From the NCBI RefSeq assembly GCF_024160105.1, contig NZ_JAMFTQ010000002.1, positions 1 through 64,000 of the forward strand: a stretch of 64,000 nt of DNA, written 5' to 3'. The position numbers and the translations under genes are program-made. This DNA is from Corynebacterium stercoris (GTDB taxonomy: Bacteria; Actinomycetota; Actinomycetes; Mycobacteriales; Mycobacteriaceae). Of this stretch, positions 25,630-34,334 are shown piece by piece. Under the pieces are notes generated by a model. The model worked only from the letters and a program-made list of their open reading frames with translations, was not told where the DNA came from and did not search any database. Each line of letters opens with the position of its first letter. Positions within the stretch are counted from its first letter, which is position 1.

Positions 25630-26061
25630 ATGAGCGAGAACACGGGTACGCCGCAGAACCAGGTCGAGACGACTTCGGTCTTCCGCGCTGACCTGCTGAA
25701 GGAAATGGAATCGTCGGCAGCTGCATCGCCGGATGCCACCGCGGGCGCGGAGAACCTGCCCGAAGGTGCTGCACTGCTCGTGGTTAAGCGCGGCCCGAAC
25801 GCCGGCGCCCGCTTCCTGCTCGACCAGGATTCCACCACCGCCGGCCGCCACCCGGAGGCGGACATTTTCCTCGACGACGTGACTGTGTCCCGTCGCCACG
25901 CCGAGTTCCGCCGCAAGGAGGACAGCTTCGAGGTCGTCGATGTCGGCTCCCTCAACGGCACCTACGTGAACCGCGAGCCGCGCAACTCCGAGGTGCTCTC
26001 GGACGGCGACGAGATTCAGATTGGCAAGTTCCGCCTCGTTTTCATCGCTTCCGCGAAATAG
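25630..26061 (+). CDS. odhI: OdhI, FHA-domain inhibitor of 2-oxoglutarate dehydrogenase
   Basis: A 143-residue protein, the corynebacterial GarA. Unphosphorylated OdhI binds the OdhA subunit and blocks 2-oxoglutarate dehydrogenase; phosphorylation by PknG-type kinases at the N-terminal ETTSVFRADLLKEME motif (Thr14 and Thr15 here) relieves it. The FHA domain spans about residues 45-140 with GRHPEADIFLDD, VSRRHAEF and SLNGTYVN. A GGAGGA site precedes ATG 25630. Length and N-terminus match the C. glutamicum protein. Confidence 0.96.
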   Translation: MSENTGTPQNQVETTSVFRADLLKEMESSAAASPDATAGAENLPEGAALLVVKRGPNAGARFLLDQDSTTAGRHPEADIFLDDVTVSRRHAEFRRKEDSFEVVDVGSLNGTYVNREPRNSEVLSDGDEIQIGKFRLVFIASAK

Positions 26062-26123
26062 GCGCTAGCTACCACAGGTGACCCGGTTTCGGCCGAACGA
26101 CTCGTGTGTCGGCCCGAGCCGGG

Positions 26124-26129
26124 TATATT
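26124..26129 (+). promoter_or_regulatory. -10 TATATT for ftsR
   Basis: TATATT lies 44 bases before GTG 26173; a TCAACCTC segment follows it, resembling part of the dyad at 27503-27519 before the other MerR gene. Confidence 0.4.
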
Positions 26130-26172
26130 GTTTTCCAAACCTTCAACCTCGAGGAAAGATTGAGCAACGTTC

Positions 26173-26907
26173 GTGAGCGCTATTCGTAAGACTGCCCCGC
26201 AGGCGTCGGCACGTCAGTCCGTGAAAACTATGTCCATTGGCGTCGTCCTCGACCGCCTGCGCGCTGAGTTCCCGGACGTTACCGTTTCGAAGATCCGCTT
26301 CCTCGAGTCTGAGGGCCTGATTACCCCGCAGCGCACTGCGTCCGGCTACCGCCGCTTCACCGACGACGACGTGGAGCGCCTGCGCTATATCCTGGTTACC
26401 CAGCGCGACAACTACCTGCCGCTGAAGGTGATCCGCGAACAGCTCGAGGCCATGGACTCCGGCCAGGTCGCGGCGATTCTCACCTCCGCCGATGCGGAGC
26501 CGATCGTCTCCCCGGACGCGTTCCGCGCCCCGAAGGCGACCCAGCTCACCGATGTCGAGGTTGCGGCGCAGGCCGGCACCGACGAAAAGACGGTGGAGGA
26601 GCTGATCAAGGCTGGCCTGATCACCCCGAACGGCGCAGGCCTGTTCACCGAGGACGATGTCCGCATCACCAACACCGCCGTGGCGCTGAAGGGCTTCGGC
26701 TTCGACGCCCGCCACCTGAAGACGCTGCGCACCGCCGCGACCCGCCAGGCAGACCTCATCGCACAGGTCACCGAGCCGATCGCGAAATCCGGCAAGGAAG
26801 GCGCGCGCCAGCAAGCCGAAGAACTGGGCCAGCAGATGTCCGCGCTCGTGGTGTCCCTGCACACCTCGCTGGTGAAGAGCGAACTGCGCAACCAGCTCTC
26901 CCGTTAA
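26173..26907 (+). CDS. ftsR: FtsR, MerR-family regulator of cell division
   Basis: A 244-residue MerR-type protein. The winged helix occupies about residues 20-90 (VSKIRFLESEGLITPQRTASGYRRF, DVERLRYILVTQRDNYLPL). In C. glutamicum the orthologue activates ftsZ. Its slot directly after odhI matches both C. glutamicum (cg1631) and M. tuberculosis (Rv1828). GTG 26173 is far from GAGGAAAG (14 bases); ATG 26230 is an alternative start that would remove the first 19 residues. Confidence 0.88.
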   Translation: MSAIRKTAPQASARQSVKTMSIGVVLDRLRAEFPDVTVSKIRFLESEGLITPQRTASGYRRFTDDDVERLRYILVTQRDNYLPLKVIREQLEAMDSGQVAAILTSADAEPIVSPDAFRAPKATQLTDVEVAAQAGTDEKTVEELIKAGLITPNGAGLFTEDDVRITNTAVALKGFGFDARHLKTLRTAATRQADLIAQVTEPIAKSGKEGARQQAEELGQQMSALVVSLHTSLVKSELRNQLSR

Positions 26908-26909
26908 CC

Positions 26910-27500
26910 GTGGTACCCGTCAACCTCCTCGGGGTGTTTCCGTTCGGCCCCGAGCAGTTCCTGTGCGCCCTGCTTGAGTGGGAAGAGAAGCACCGGTACG
27001 TGCCCCTGTGGCTGCCGCCGATTGAGGGCGCGAACCTCGCCGCGCGTCTCGACGACTGGTCGCCCAAGCGCCCCGACGCCTACGAGGCGATGGCGGACAT
27101 CATCGCGCAGACCACGCCCGGCATCGCCGGCATTGAACTGTCGAGCTTCCACGACGGCGTGTTCATCGCGACCCTGACCCTTGAAGGCGGGGCAGAGGTG
27201 GACATGCGCCCCTCCGACGCGTTGCTCCTCGCGCTCGTCGCCGACGTGCAGCTCGAAGTCGACGAGTCCGTGCTTCAACAAGCCTCGATGTTCATCAGCG
27301 CTCGGGACCTGCGCGAGCAGTTCGGCATCGACGCGCCCGAAGATGAGTCGCTTTTCGACGACACTTTGAGCGGCGCCGAAAGGATCGAGTCAGTCACAGG
27401 GGAGCGGGAACCGGAACTCGATCCCGAGGCCTTCGAGAGTTTTATGCGTGAGCTGGGCTTCGACGACACGTTCGAGGCTGACCCAGATAACGAGCAGTAA
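26910..27500 (+). CDS. DUF151 (bifunctional nuclease-like) protein
   Basis: A 196-residue protein with the BFN/DUF151 core (FLCALLEWEEKHRYVPLWL, VDMRPSDALLLALVADV) in the first 140 residues and an acidic C-terminal tail. Plant members have nuclease activity; the bacterial role is not settled. It follows ftsR by two bases and precedes another MerR gene, a conserved actinobacterial set (Rv1828-Rv1830). The start GTG 26910 has no obvious ribosome binding site. Confidence 0.82.
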   Translation: MVPVNLLGVFPFGPEQFLCALLEWEEKHRYVPLWLPPIEGANLAARLDDWSPKRPDAYEAMADIIAQTTPGIAGIELSSFHDGVFIATLTLEGGAEVDMRPSDALLLALVADVQLEVDESVLQQASMFISARDLREQFGIDAPEDESLFDDTLSGAERIESVTGEREPELDPEAFESFMRELGFDDTFEADPDNEQ

Positions 27501-27502
27501 CC

Positions 27503-27519
27503 CTCAACCTCTGGTTGAG
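27503..27519. promoter_or_regulatory. Inverted repeat CTCAACC-N3-GGTTGAG
   Basis: A perfect 7-bp dyad lies two bases after the DUF151 stop and 97 bases before the merR GTG. It could be a MerR-type operator or a small terminator; no T-run follows. Confidence 0.45.
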
Positions 27520-27546
27520 ACTCTCGGCGTGTTGCAGATGTGACGC

Positions 27547-27577
27547 TTGACCAAAGGTCTAGGCTGACCTTTAATAT
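27547..27577 (+). promoter_or_regulatory. MerR-type promoter: TTGACC, 19-bp spacer, TAATAT
   Basis: A good -35 (27547-27552) and -10 (27572-27577) are separated by 19 bp, longer than the 17 bp optimum, which is the hallmark of promoters controlled by MerR regulators. The gene downstream encodes a MerR protein. Confidence 0.6.
27553..27572. promoter_or_regulatory. Operator-like dyad inside the promoter spacer
   Basis: AAAGGTC and GACCTTT are exact inverted arms with a six-base centre, occupying the space between -35 and -10. This is where MerR dimers bind. Autoregulation by the downstream gene product, or control by FtsR, is the natural inference. Confidence 0.55.
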
Positions 27578-27615
27578 GCACTAGGCCTTCAGGCAAACAT
27601 CATGGGAGTAATTAC

Positions 27616-28191
27616 GTGAGCGGTAACACCACCAACACCCCGGCGCAGGACGAGTTCGCGCCGGTGCAGGAGTCGCTGTTCGACATCGGACCGTCGGACG
27701 AGGTTGGCTACCGCGTGCCCATCGCATGCCAGGTCGCCGGCATCACCTACCGCCAGCTCGACTACTGGGCGCGCACCAACCTGGTGCGTCCGTCGATCCG
27801 CGGTGCGAAGGGCTCCGGCTCCCAGCGTCTCTACTCCTTCAAGGACATCCTCGTCCTGAAGATTGTCAAGGGTCTGCTCGATACCGGCATCTCGCTGCAG
27901 AACATCCGCCTCGCGGTGGACAAGCTGCGTGACCGCGGCGTGAACGACATTGCCGAGATCACCCTCGTCTCCGACGGCGTGACGGTGTACGAATGCCGCT
28001 CGAACGAGGAGATCATCGACCTCCTCAACGGCGGCCAAGGCGTGTTCGGTATTGCCGTGCCGCAGATCATGAAGGAACTCACCGGCACTATCTCCGCGTT
28101 CCCGTCCGAGCGCGTCATCGAGGACGCAGAGCCGGACAACGTTGTGGGCATCGACGAGCTGGCCGCCCGCCGTCGCCGCAAGTCCTCTTAA
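27616..28191 (+). CDS. MerR-family transcriptional regulator (Rv1830-like)
   Basis: A 191-residue protein. Residues about 30-100 form a MerR winged helix (VGYRVPIACQVAGITYRQLDYWARTNLV; LYSFKDILVLKIVKGLLDTGISLQNI). The C-terminal part has no metal-binding Cys, so it is not a metal sensor. The orthologous slot in mycobacteria holds Rv1830 (ResR/McdR), tied to growth and division control. GTG 27616 follows GGGAG by seven bases. Confidence 0.85.
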   Translation: MSGNTTNTPAQDEFAPVQESLFDIGPSDEVGYRVPIACQVAGITYRQLDYWARTNLVRPSIRGAKGSGSQRLYSFKDILVLKIVKGLLDTGISLQNIRLAVDKLRDRGVNDIAEITLVSDGVTVYECRSNEEIIDLLNGGQGVFGIAVPQIMKELTGTISAFPSERVIEDAEPDNVVGIDELAARRRRKSS

Positions 28192-28201
28192 GAACGCGCT
28201 C

Positions 28202-29623
28202 CTACTCCCGCGTCCCCACCGCCGTCTTGATCGCAGCAGCGATCTCGTCGGCGGTTTTCGCGTCCTGCCGCGACGTTGCCGCTGCCTCGAGCGCCTTGTC
28301 CTGCGGGCCTTCACCCACGTGGACGACGGCGAGCCGCACACCGGCCTCCCTCGCCTTGCGCAGCATCTCCGTGAACGCGGCATCATCGCCGGCGTCGGCG
28401 GTGCCGGTAGTGATGAGCACGATGCGCGCTGGGACTTGGACGGTGTCAACCGCTGCTGCGACAGCTTCGCGGGTCTGCGGGACGCCGCCGGTGAGGAAGC
28501 GCTGGACAGAAACCTGCACTGGTGCCGCGTCCGGAGTCGGGCCGACGTTGCGGCGGTATCCCTGTGTCACGCCCTCGGAGAGCGGGGAGGAGTAATTCCA
28601 CAGCGCCACGGTGTGGCCAGCGTTAGCGACCTCACCGGCGGCCTCCGCGACGCCCTGCTTTGCCGCCTGAACGTAGGGTGCCATCGCCTCGGAGGTATCC
28701 AGCAGGAAGAGGGTGTCCAGCACCTCGCCGTCGGCTGCGACGGCGGCCTCATCGCTCCCTGTGGGGGAGTCCACGTCGCCGGTAAGCGCCTCGCCCCCGG
28801 TCGGGAGTGCGGCGGCCCAGACCAGCTCGGCGATGACCGGCTGCTGCGGCGCGGTGTCCGCGTCGAACTGCTCTGCGGCGGCGCGGGCGAAGTCCTGGCC
28901 GGCGCGGGACTGGTTCTCGTCGATGGTGTCGCCGCTGTTCAGCGGGATGGCGGCGTAGCGTACGGCACCGTTAAGCGGGGTGAACGTCCAGCCCTCCGGC
29001 GCTTCAGCCTCGGACGTGGCAATGAACTGCGCTTCGCTCTCGACGGCCGTTGCGGAGGGAACGCGGAAGTCGGTCAGCGCCTCCACGGCATCGTTGTCGC
29101 TGGCGGTGAGCAGCGATGCCGCGACGGCGGAGGAGGCCGGCGTGTCGATGGGGAAGCGCACCTGGTCAACCGGCGGCGCAGCTTCGGAGCCAGCGCCCTG
29201 GGTCGCGAGGCCAACGACATCGGCGGCCACGTCCTCCGGTTCAGCGACTGCGGCAGTGCGCCCTGCGTTCGCGAGCTCCTGGTGGGTGACGGGCGTGTTC
29301 GGGGCGATGTACACGGCGGCATCGGCGAGCGTATCCACGTACACCGGCTGCACGCAATAATCGCGCACCACTGGTTTCGAGGCAGCGTAAGCGTCGATAA
29401 GCGTGCGTCCGATCGTCTCGTTCGCGGCGGCGATAGGCAGCGCGAGGTCCCCGGAGACGCACGTCTGCTCGCTGGTCGGGCCGGACGCCTGGGAGTCCGG
29501 GTCTTTACCGCGGCCCGCAATGGACCAGATCAGCGCCGCCGTGAGCACCAATGCCACGACGAGCGCCATGACGGCCCCCGTGGAGAGTTGGTAATTATTC
29601 TTCCCGTTCGAGTGCCGTCCCAT
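28202..29623 (-). CDS. Membrane-anchored von Willebrand factor A domain protein
   Basis: A 473-residue protein with one N-terminal membrane segment (about 16-36), an extracytoplasmic middle part resembling a substrate-binding fold (about 45-290), and a C-terminal vWA domain starting at VLDTLFLLDTSEAM. The MIDAS motif reads DTSEA, so the second Ser of DxSxS is replaced. No lipobox. The start is ATG 29623: the reading frame continues upstream for 250 codons but that part is antisense shadow of the next gene. TAGACT eight bases before the ATG suggests a leaderless mRNA. Confidence 0.78.
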   Translation of the reverse strand: MGRHSNGKNNYQLSTGAVMALVVALVLTAALIWSIAGRGKDPDSQASGPTSEQTCVSGDLALPIAAANETIGRTLIDAYAASKPVVRDYCVQPVYVDTLADAAVYIAPNTPVTHQELANAGRTAAVAEPEDVAADVVGLATQGAGSEAAPPVDQVRFPIDTPASSAVAASLLTASDNDAVEALTDFRVPSATAVESEAQFIATSEAEAPEGWTFTPLNGAVRYAAIPLNSGDTIDENQSRAGQDFARAAAEQFDADTAPQQPVIAELVWAAALPTGGEALTGDVDSPTGSDEAAVAADGEVLDTLFLLDTSEAMAPYVQAAKQGVAEAAGEVANAGHTVALWNYSSPLSEGVTQGYRRNVGPTPDAAPVQVSVQRFLTGGVPQTREAVAAAVDTVQVPARIVLITTGTADAGDDAAFTEMLRKAREAGVRLAVVHVGEGPQDKALEAAATSRQDAKTADEIAAAIKTAVGTRE

Positions 29624-29631
29624 ACCAAGGC

Positions 29632-29637
29632 AGTCTA
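29632..29637 (-). promoter_or_regulatory. -10 TAGACT overlapping the upstream TAG stop
   Basis: Its first three bases are the stop codon of the gene at 29635-30495. It ends eight bases before ATG 29623. Confidence 0.5.
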
Positions 29638-30495
29638 GTGCCCGAGAAGCTCCGCGAGTAGGGCTATCAGCTGGCCGCGGATCGGCGCAGCGTCGGCTGC
29701 GAGCGCGCGCTGCCGGGCGACATACTCGGCTTTGCCCTCGGGCGTTTCCACGGCGACGACACCGAACCCGAGCGAGGTGCAGTCGTACGGCGACGCCTCC
29801 ATGTCCAGGGTGCGGGCCCGCGTGGCCAGCTCGAACGTGTCGAGGAGCAGCTCGCCCGGCACCACCGGACCCATCTTCGCCGCCCACTTGTACAGATCCA
29901 TGGCCACGTGCACGCATCCCGGTTGATCGTGCTCTGCCTGCGTCTCCCGGTCCAGCACCGTCAGGTTCAGCGGCACGGCGGCAGGAGTGAAGAAGCGGTA
30001 GGCGTCGAAGTGGCTGCACCTGAGCTGGTGCTTCTCGACGACAGCATCCGTGCCCTCCCGCCCCAGCCGCAGCGGCAGATCGTGGCGGGGTGCGTCGGCC
30101 CGGTAGACCATGGCCCACTCGTGCATGCCGAAGCAGTCGAAGTGCGGCTGGCGGCTCGCCGTCGCCTCCAGCAGGCCGGCGATGCGTTCCATATCGCGGC
30201 CGCGCTTCGCTAGGAACGCCTCCGTGTCGAGGGCAACCGCGCCGTCCGCGCCCACCGTGTAGAAGGGGAGATCCTTGTGGCGGGTGGCGCTGGCGTCGGC
30301 AAGCGCGGCCCCGAGCCCCGGGTGCCAGCGGGTGAGGTGGCTGGCGCGCACCGGGTAATAGTCGAAGAGAAGGTCCCACACGGGGTGGGAAGTGCCGCGG
30401 GTGCGGCGCTCGAGGTGCGGGACGGTCCAGCGCTCGGCGCGGGCGACGTGCGCCGCCTCGGCAGCCGCGGCCTCGGCGGGTGAGTAGGTGCGCAT
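29635..30495 (-). CDS. Conserved actinobacterial protein often labelled 3-methyladenine DNA glycosylase
   Basis: A 286-residue soluble protein with conserved blocks HPVWDLLFDYYPVRASHLTRWHPG near residue 37, CFGMHEWAMVYR near 120, QLRCSHFDAYRFFTPAAVPLN near 158 and HVAMDLYKWAAKMGP near 195. Relatives are commonly annotated as DNA glycosylases, but no helix-hairpin-helix or AAG/Tag catalytic motif is visible, so I treat that label as unproven. ATG 30495 directly follows the upstream TAG, so the three genes leftward from 31548 form an operon. Confidence 0.6.
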   Translation of the reverse strand: MRTYSPAEAAAAEAAHVARAERWTVPHLERRTRGTSHPVWDLLFDYYPVRASHLTRWHPGLGAALADASATRHKDLPFYTVGADGAVALDTEAFLAKRGRDMERIAGLLEATASRQPHFDCFGMHEWAMVYRADAPRHDLPLRLGREGTDAVVEKHQLRCSHFDAYRFFTPAAVPLNLTVLDRETQAEHDQPGCVHVAMDLYKWAAKMGPVVPGELLLDTFELATRARTLDMEASPYDCTSLGFGVVAVETPEGKAEYVARQRALAADAAPIRGQLIALLAELLGH

Positions 30496-31548
30496 CTACT
30501 CGTCCTCGTGGGTCCAGTCGCTCACCGTGCCCACGTACTCCTCGATGATGTCCTCGAGCGCGGCCACGCCCACGAGCTCGCCGGCGACGCGCACCTGCGC
30601 CATGTGCGCGGAGCGGCGGTGCATCGCGGTCAGCGCGTCATCCAGCGACTGGCCACCGTCGACAATGCTCAGCGGCCGGATGCGGTTCACGGGCACCTTG
30701 GGGTCGGGGTCCTCGGACTCCATCAAGTCCAGGATGTCCTTGACGTGGACGTAGCCAACCAACACTCCCGGCGCGCGCTCCACGGGGTAGCGCGAGTACC
30801 CGGTCTCACGCACCGCGTCCTCGATGGCCGCAAGCGGGATGCCGCGCGGGTGGTAGGGGATGGTCTTCACGTCCTCGAGCGGAATCATCACTTCAGTGAG
30901 GTTGCGCGACTCGGAGCGCAGCGCCTTCGCCAGGCGGGCGGTTTCCTCGGCGTCCAGGAGGCCTTCCTCGCTGGACTCGCGGATCATGGTGGCCAGCTGC
31001 GCCTGGTCCACCGTGGACTCCAATTCGTCGCGCTGCTCGATGCCGAAGGCCTTCAGCGTTTTGCGAGCCACCCAGTTGAGGAACTCGATGAACGGGCGGG
31101 TGAGCTTCATCCACACCGCGAAGGCGGGGGTGAGCAGCATCGCCGTCGACTCGGGGCCCGCGATCGCAATGTTCTTGGGCACCATCTCGCCGAACAGGAT
31201 GTGCAGGAAGGAGATGATGATCAGGGCGATGACAAAGCTGATCGGGTGAAGCAGCTCCGGCGGCAGGCCGGCTGCCATGAACGGCATCTCGATGTAGTGC
31301 GCAATCGCCGGTTCGGCGACCTTGCCCAGGATGAGCGAGGCCACGGTGATGCCGAACTGCGCACCGGCGAGGTAGATCGACAGGTGCTCGATGGCGTAGA
31401 TCACCGCGCGGGCGTCAGTTTTGCCCTGCGCGAGGAGGGATTCCAAGCGGTCGCGGCGGGAGGATACGAGGGCGAACTCGGTGGCCACGAAGAACGCGTT
31501 GACAGCGAGGAGCACTGCGATGAGCAGGACGGCGGTCAGGATGTTCAT
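30496..31548 (-). CDS. CNNM/CorC-type membrane protein with CBS domains (second of a pair)
   Basis: A 350-residue UPF0053 protein. The N-terminal DUF21 region has about three to four membrane segments and the FALVSSRRDRLESL motif; two CBS domains occupy about residues 205-345 (VMIPLEDVKTIPYHPRG onward). Family members export or sense Mg2+ or Co2+; the hemolysin label is historical. It lacks the C-terminal CorC_HlyC domain seen in its upstream partner. It overlaps that gene by four bases (ATGA). Confidence 0.82.
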   Translation of the reverse strand: MNILTAVLLIAVLLAVNAFFVATEFALVSSRRDRLESLLAQGKTDARAVIYAIEHLSIYLAGAQFGITVASLILGKVAEPAIAHYIEMPFMAAGLPPELLHPISFVIALIIISFLHILFGEMVPKNIAIAGPESTAMLLTPAFAVWMKLTRPFIEFLNWVARKTLKAFGIEQRDELESTVDQAQLATMIRESSEEGLLDAEETARLAKALRSESRNLTEVMIPLEDVKTIPYHPRGIPLAAIEDAVRETGYSRYPVERAPGVLVGYVHVKDILDLMESEDPDPKVPVNRIRPLSIVDGGQSLDDALTAMHRRSAHMAQVRVAGELVGVAALEDIIEEYVGTVSDWTHEDE

Positions 31549-32957
31549 CGTGCACCTTCTTCGGCCGCCGCCGCGGCGCGCTGCTCCGCTGCTTGCTCGG
31601 GTGTGATCGGGGAGAGGATCGCCTTGTCCACGCGGCGGTCATCCATCACTGTCACACGCGCGAGCCAGAACCCGTCGCCGCGTGCCGATTCGAACTCCTC
31701 CTGGAAGCTCACGGCACCCTCCGGCAGCACCACCTTGTCGCCGACCTTCGGGATGCGGCCGAGCGTGGCCATGATGAGGCCGCCGAGGGTCTCGTAAGGC
31801 CCGTCGGGGGCGGTGTAGCCGGTCTTATCCGCCATGTCGTCGAGGCGCACCAGGCCGGAAATCTCCCACGATGTGCCGAAGCGCTGGAAGTCGCGCTCCG
31901 ACTCGCGGTCGTCGTACTCGTCGTACACCTCGCCGAGGATCTCCTCGACGACATCCTCGATGGTCACGAGACCCTGCGTGCCGCCGTACTCGTCGGCGAT
32001 GAGCACGACCTGGGAGCCGGCGGAACGCACGCGGTTGAGCACCGCGTCGCCGTCCAGCGTGCCGGGCACGAAGGGGACCGGCTTGGCTAGGGAAGCTACC
32101 GTCGTTACGCTGCGCTCCTCCTTGGGTACAGAGAACGCGTCCTTGATGTGGACGACGCCGATGGTGTCGTCGAGATCGCCGCGGCGCACGGGGAAGCGGG
32201 AGTGGCCGCTCTCGCGGGCGAGCGCGATGAGGTCCGCCACAGTCTCCTCCGCATCGAGGGAATCGATAGTCGAGCGCGGCGTCATCACCTCCTCCGCCGT
32301 GGTCTCGCCGAAGCGCAGGGAGCGGTCGATCACCGCCGCGGTTGAGGCGTCGAGCCCGCCAGCTTCTGCGGAGTTGCGCACCATGGCGCCGAGCTCCTGA
32401 CCCGAGCGCGCGGACGCGAGATCGTCGGCCGGCTCGATGCCCATCTTGCGCACGATCCAGTTCGCTGTGGCGTTAAGCGATTTGATGAACCACTTGAACA
32501 CCTGGTTGAAGGCGTTCACCGGCGGGACGACGAAGCGCGCAGTGCCGAGCGGCTCCGTGATCGCGATGTTCTTCGGTACGAGCTCGCCGAACACCATCGA
32601 GAGGAACGTGGCCACGATGAGCGCGAGTACCAGCGCCACCGTCTGCGAGGCAGACTCGCCGAGGCCGACGAGCTCTAGCAGCGGCGTGAAATACTGGCCC
32701 AGCACCGGCTCGGCGAGAAAACCCGCGGCCAGGGTGGTCACTGTGATGCCCAGCTGGGCACCTGAGAGGACGAAGGAGAGGTTCGCGTGATCGCGCGCGA
32801 CGGCGTGCGCAGTGGCATCGCCCTTCTCGCGCACGTGGGCCTCAACCGTGGAGCGCTCCAGGCCCGTCATGGCGAACTCGATGGCCACGAACAGGCCCGT
32901 CGAGGCTGTGAGCAGGATGAAGCCGATGAGGGACAGGATGGATATGACTATGTCCAT
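31545..32957 (-). CDS. CNNM/CorC-type membrane protein with CBS and CorC domains (first of a pair)
   Basis: A 470-residue protein: DUF21 membrane domain (about 1-180), tandem CBS domains (about 205-335; VMTPRSTIDSLDAE, VVLIADEYGGTQGLVTIEDVVEEILGE) and a C-terminal CorC_HlyC domain (about 345-435), followed by an Ala/Glu-rich tail. The EYGG-TIEDVVEE-GE signature is typical. Together the two adjacent genes probably encode a heteromeric Mg/Co transporter. ATG 32957 has no strong ribosome binding site. Confidence 0.85.
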   Translation of the reverse strand: MDIVISILSLIGFILLTASTGLFVAIEFAMTGLERSTVEAHVREKGDATAHAVARDHANLSFVLSGAQLGITVTTLAAGFLAEPVLGQYFTPLLELVGLGESASQTVALVLALIVATFLSMVFGELVPKNIAITEPLGTARFVVPPVNAFNQVFKWFIKSLNATANWIVRKMGIEPADDLASARSGQELGAMVRNSAEAGGLDASTAAVIDRSLRFGETTAEEVMTPRSTIDSLDAEETVADLIALARESGHSRFPVRRGDLDDTIGVVHIKDAFSVPKEERSVTTVASLAKPVPFVPGTLDGDAVLNRVRSAGSQVVLIADEYGGTQGLVTIEDVVEEILGEVYDEYDDRESERDFQRFGTSWEISGLVRLDDMADKTGYTAPDGPYETLGGLIMATLGRIPKVGDKVVLPEGAVSFQEEFESARGDGFWLARVTVMDDRRVDKAILSPITPEQAAEQRAAAAAEEGAR

Positions 32958-32978
32958 GTGCGGTGGTGAGCGCCGCGG

Positions 32979-34301
32979 TTAGCGCTCCGGTTTCCTCTTT
33001 CTCTGCTGGCCGCCGCGGCGCGGCCGGCCCGATGCTTGCCCGCCGCCGGCACCGCGGTTGCGCCCGCTTCTGCGTGCCGACGTTCGCTTCGCCGGCCCGC
33101 CCGCCGCAGGCTGTTGTCCCGGGGGCGGCAGCGGAGTGCCCTCGGGTTGACGTGCGGCAGTAATCCTAACCAATTCAGGCGACATCGGTGCGACGCGAAC
33201 CACCTCAGCGTCCACGCCGGCCTTGCGCAGGAGCTGATCAACTTCCTTGCGCTGCTCATCCATCACGAGCGTCACGACACGACCCGAGGTGCCGGCGCGG
33301 GCGGTGCGCCCGGCGCGGTGCAGGTAGGCCTTGTGCTCTGCGGGCGGGTCCACGTGCACTACGAGGGAGACATCGTCGATGTCGATGCCGCGCGCCGCGA
33401 TATCCGTCGCCACCAGCACAGGGGTAGAGCCGTCCGTGAAGCCTTCGAGCGCGCGGGTGCGGGCGCCCTGCCCCTTGTCGCCGTGCAGGCCCTGGGCGTT
33501 GACACCCACGCGCCGCAGCTTCTTCACCTGGCGGTCCACGCCGTGCTTCGTGCGCATGAACATGATGGTCTTGCCCTCGCGCGCGGCGATTTGCAGCACG
33601 ATCTTGTTACGGGCATCGCGGTTGCCCACCAGCAGCTGGTAGTGCTCCATCGTGTCCACCGCGGCCTCCACAGGCGCGGTGGAGTGCGTCACCGGGTCGT
33701 GCATGTAGCGGGCAATGAGCTTTTCGACGTCGCCGTCCAGCGTCGCGGAGAACAGCAGGCGTTGGCCGTTCTCGGGAGTGCGGTCGAGAAGCTTGCGCAC
33801 CTGGGGGAGAAAGCCCATGTCCGCCATCTGGTCCGCTTCGTCGAGGGCGGTAATCTCGACGTCGGAAAGCGAAAGCTTGCCCTGGGAGATCAGGTCCTCG
33901 GCGCGGCCCGGGGTGGCTACCAGCACGTCGACCGGGGCTGCGAGTGCGCGGATGTGGTGGTTGATGTTCACGCCGCCGACGACGTCGATGACGCGCAGGC
34001 CGAGTGCGGCGGCGGGTTCGTCGAGACGCTCCCGGATCTGGGCCGCGAGCTCGCGCGTCGGGGCAAGGATGAGGCCGCGCGGGCGGCCAGGCTTGGACGG
34101 CGCGCCGGCGAGGCGCGTCAGCATTGGCAGGCCGAACGTGAAGGTTTTGCCCGAGCCGGTGGGGCCGCGGCCGAGCACGTCGCGGCCGGCGAGCGCGTCG
34201 GGGATCGCGGCCTCCTGAATCGGAAACGCCTCCGTGATGCCCTGCTTGCGCAGCACGGAGACGATGTCGCGGGGAAGGCCGAGATCGGCAAATGAAGTCA
34301 T
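32979..34301 (-). CDS. DEAD-box RNA helicase (RhlE-like)
   Basis: A 440-residue helicase. The Q-motif, Walker A GRGPTGSGKT (about 44-53), DEAD (ALDEADQMADMGF), SAT, and HRAGRTARAG are all present. The last 60 residues form a basic Arg/Gly/Lys-rich tail that would bind RNA. Likely roles are rRNA maturation or mRNA turnover in the cold. ATG 34301 stands seven bases after TAAGAT with no Shine-Dalgarno, so a leaderless mRNA is likely. Confidence 0.9.
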   Translation of the reverse strand: MTSFADLGLPRDIVSVLRKQGITEAFPIQEAAIPDALAGRDVLGRGPTGSGKTFTFGLPMLTRLAGAPSKPGRPRGLILAPTRELAAQIRERLDEPAAALGLRVIDVVGGVNINHHIRALAAPVDVLVATPGRAEDLISQGKLSLSDVEITALDEADQMADMGFLPQVRKLLDRTPENGQRLLFSATLDGDVEKLIARYMHDPVTHSTAPVEAAVDTMEHYQLLVGNRDARNKIVLQIAAREGKTIMFMRTKHGVDRQVKKLRRVGVNAQGLHGDKGQGARTRALEGFTDGSTPVLVATDIAARGIDIDDVSLVVHVDPPAEHKAYLHRAGRTARAGTSGRVVTLVMDEQRKEVDQLLRKAGVDAEVVRVAPMSPELVRITAARQPEGTPLPPPGQQPAAGGPAKRTSARRSGRNRGAGGGQASGRPRRGGQQRKRKPER

Positions 34302-34308
34302 TAGGACG

Positions 34309-34314
34309 ATCTTA
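34309..34314 (-). promoter_or_regulatory. -10 TAAGAT for the DEAD-box helicase (leaderless)
   Basis: The hexamer ends seven bases before ATG 34301 on the minus strand, just after the end of gnd. Confidence 0.5.
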
Positions 34315-34334
34315 CGGCCTCGTGTGCGTTTGAC

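Noticed and set aside
29624..30379. An N-terminal extension of about 250 residues on the vWA protein
   Set aside because: It is antisense-frame overlap with the conserved gene at 29635-30495 on the same strand; ATG 29623 has its own -10 and begins the membrane helix.
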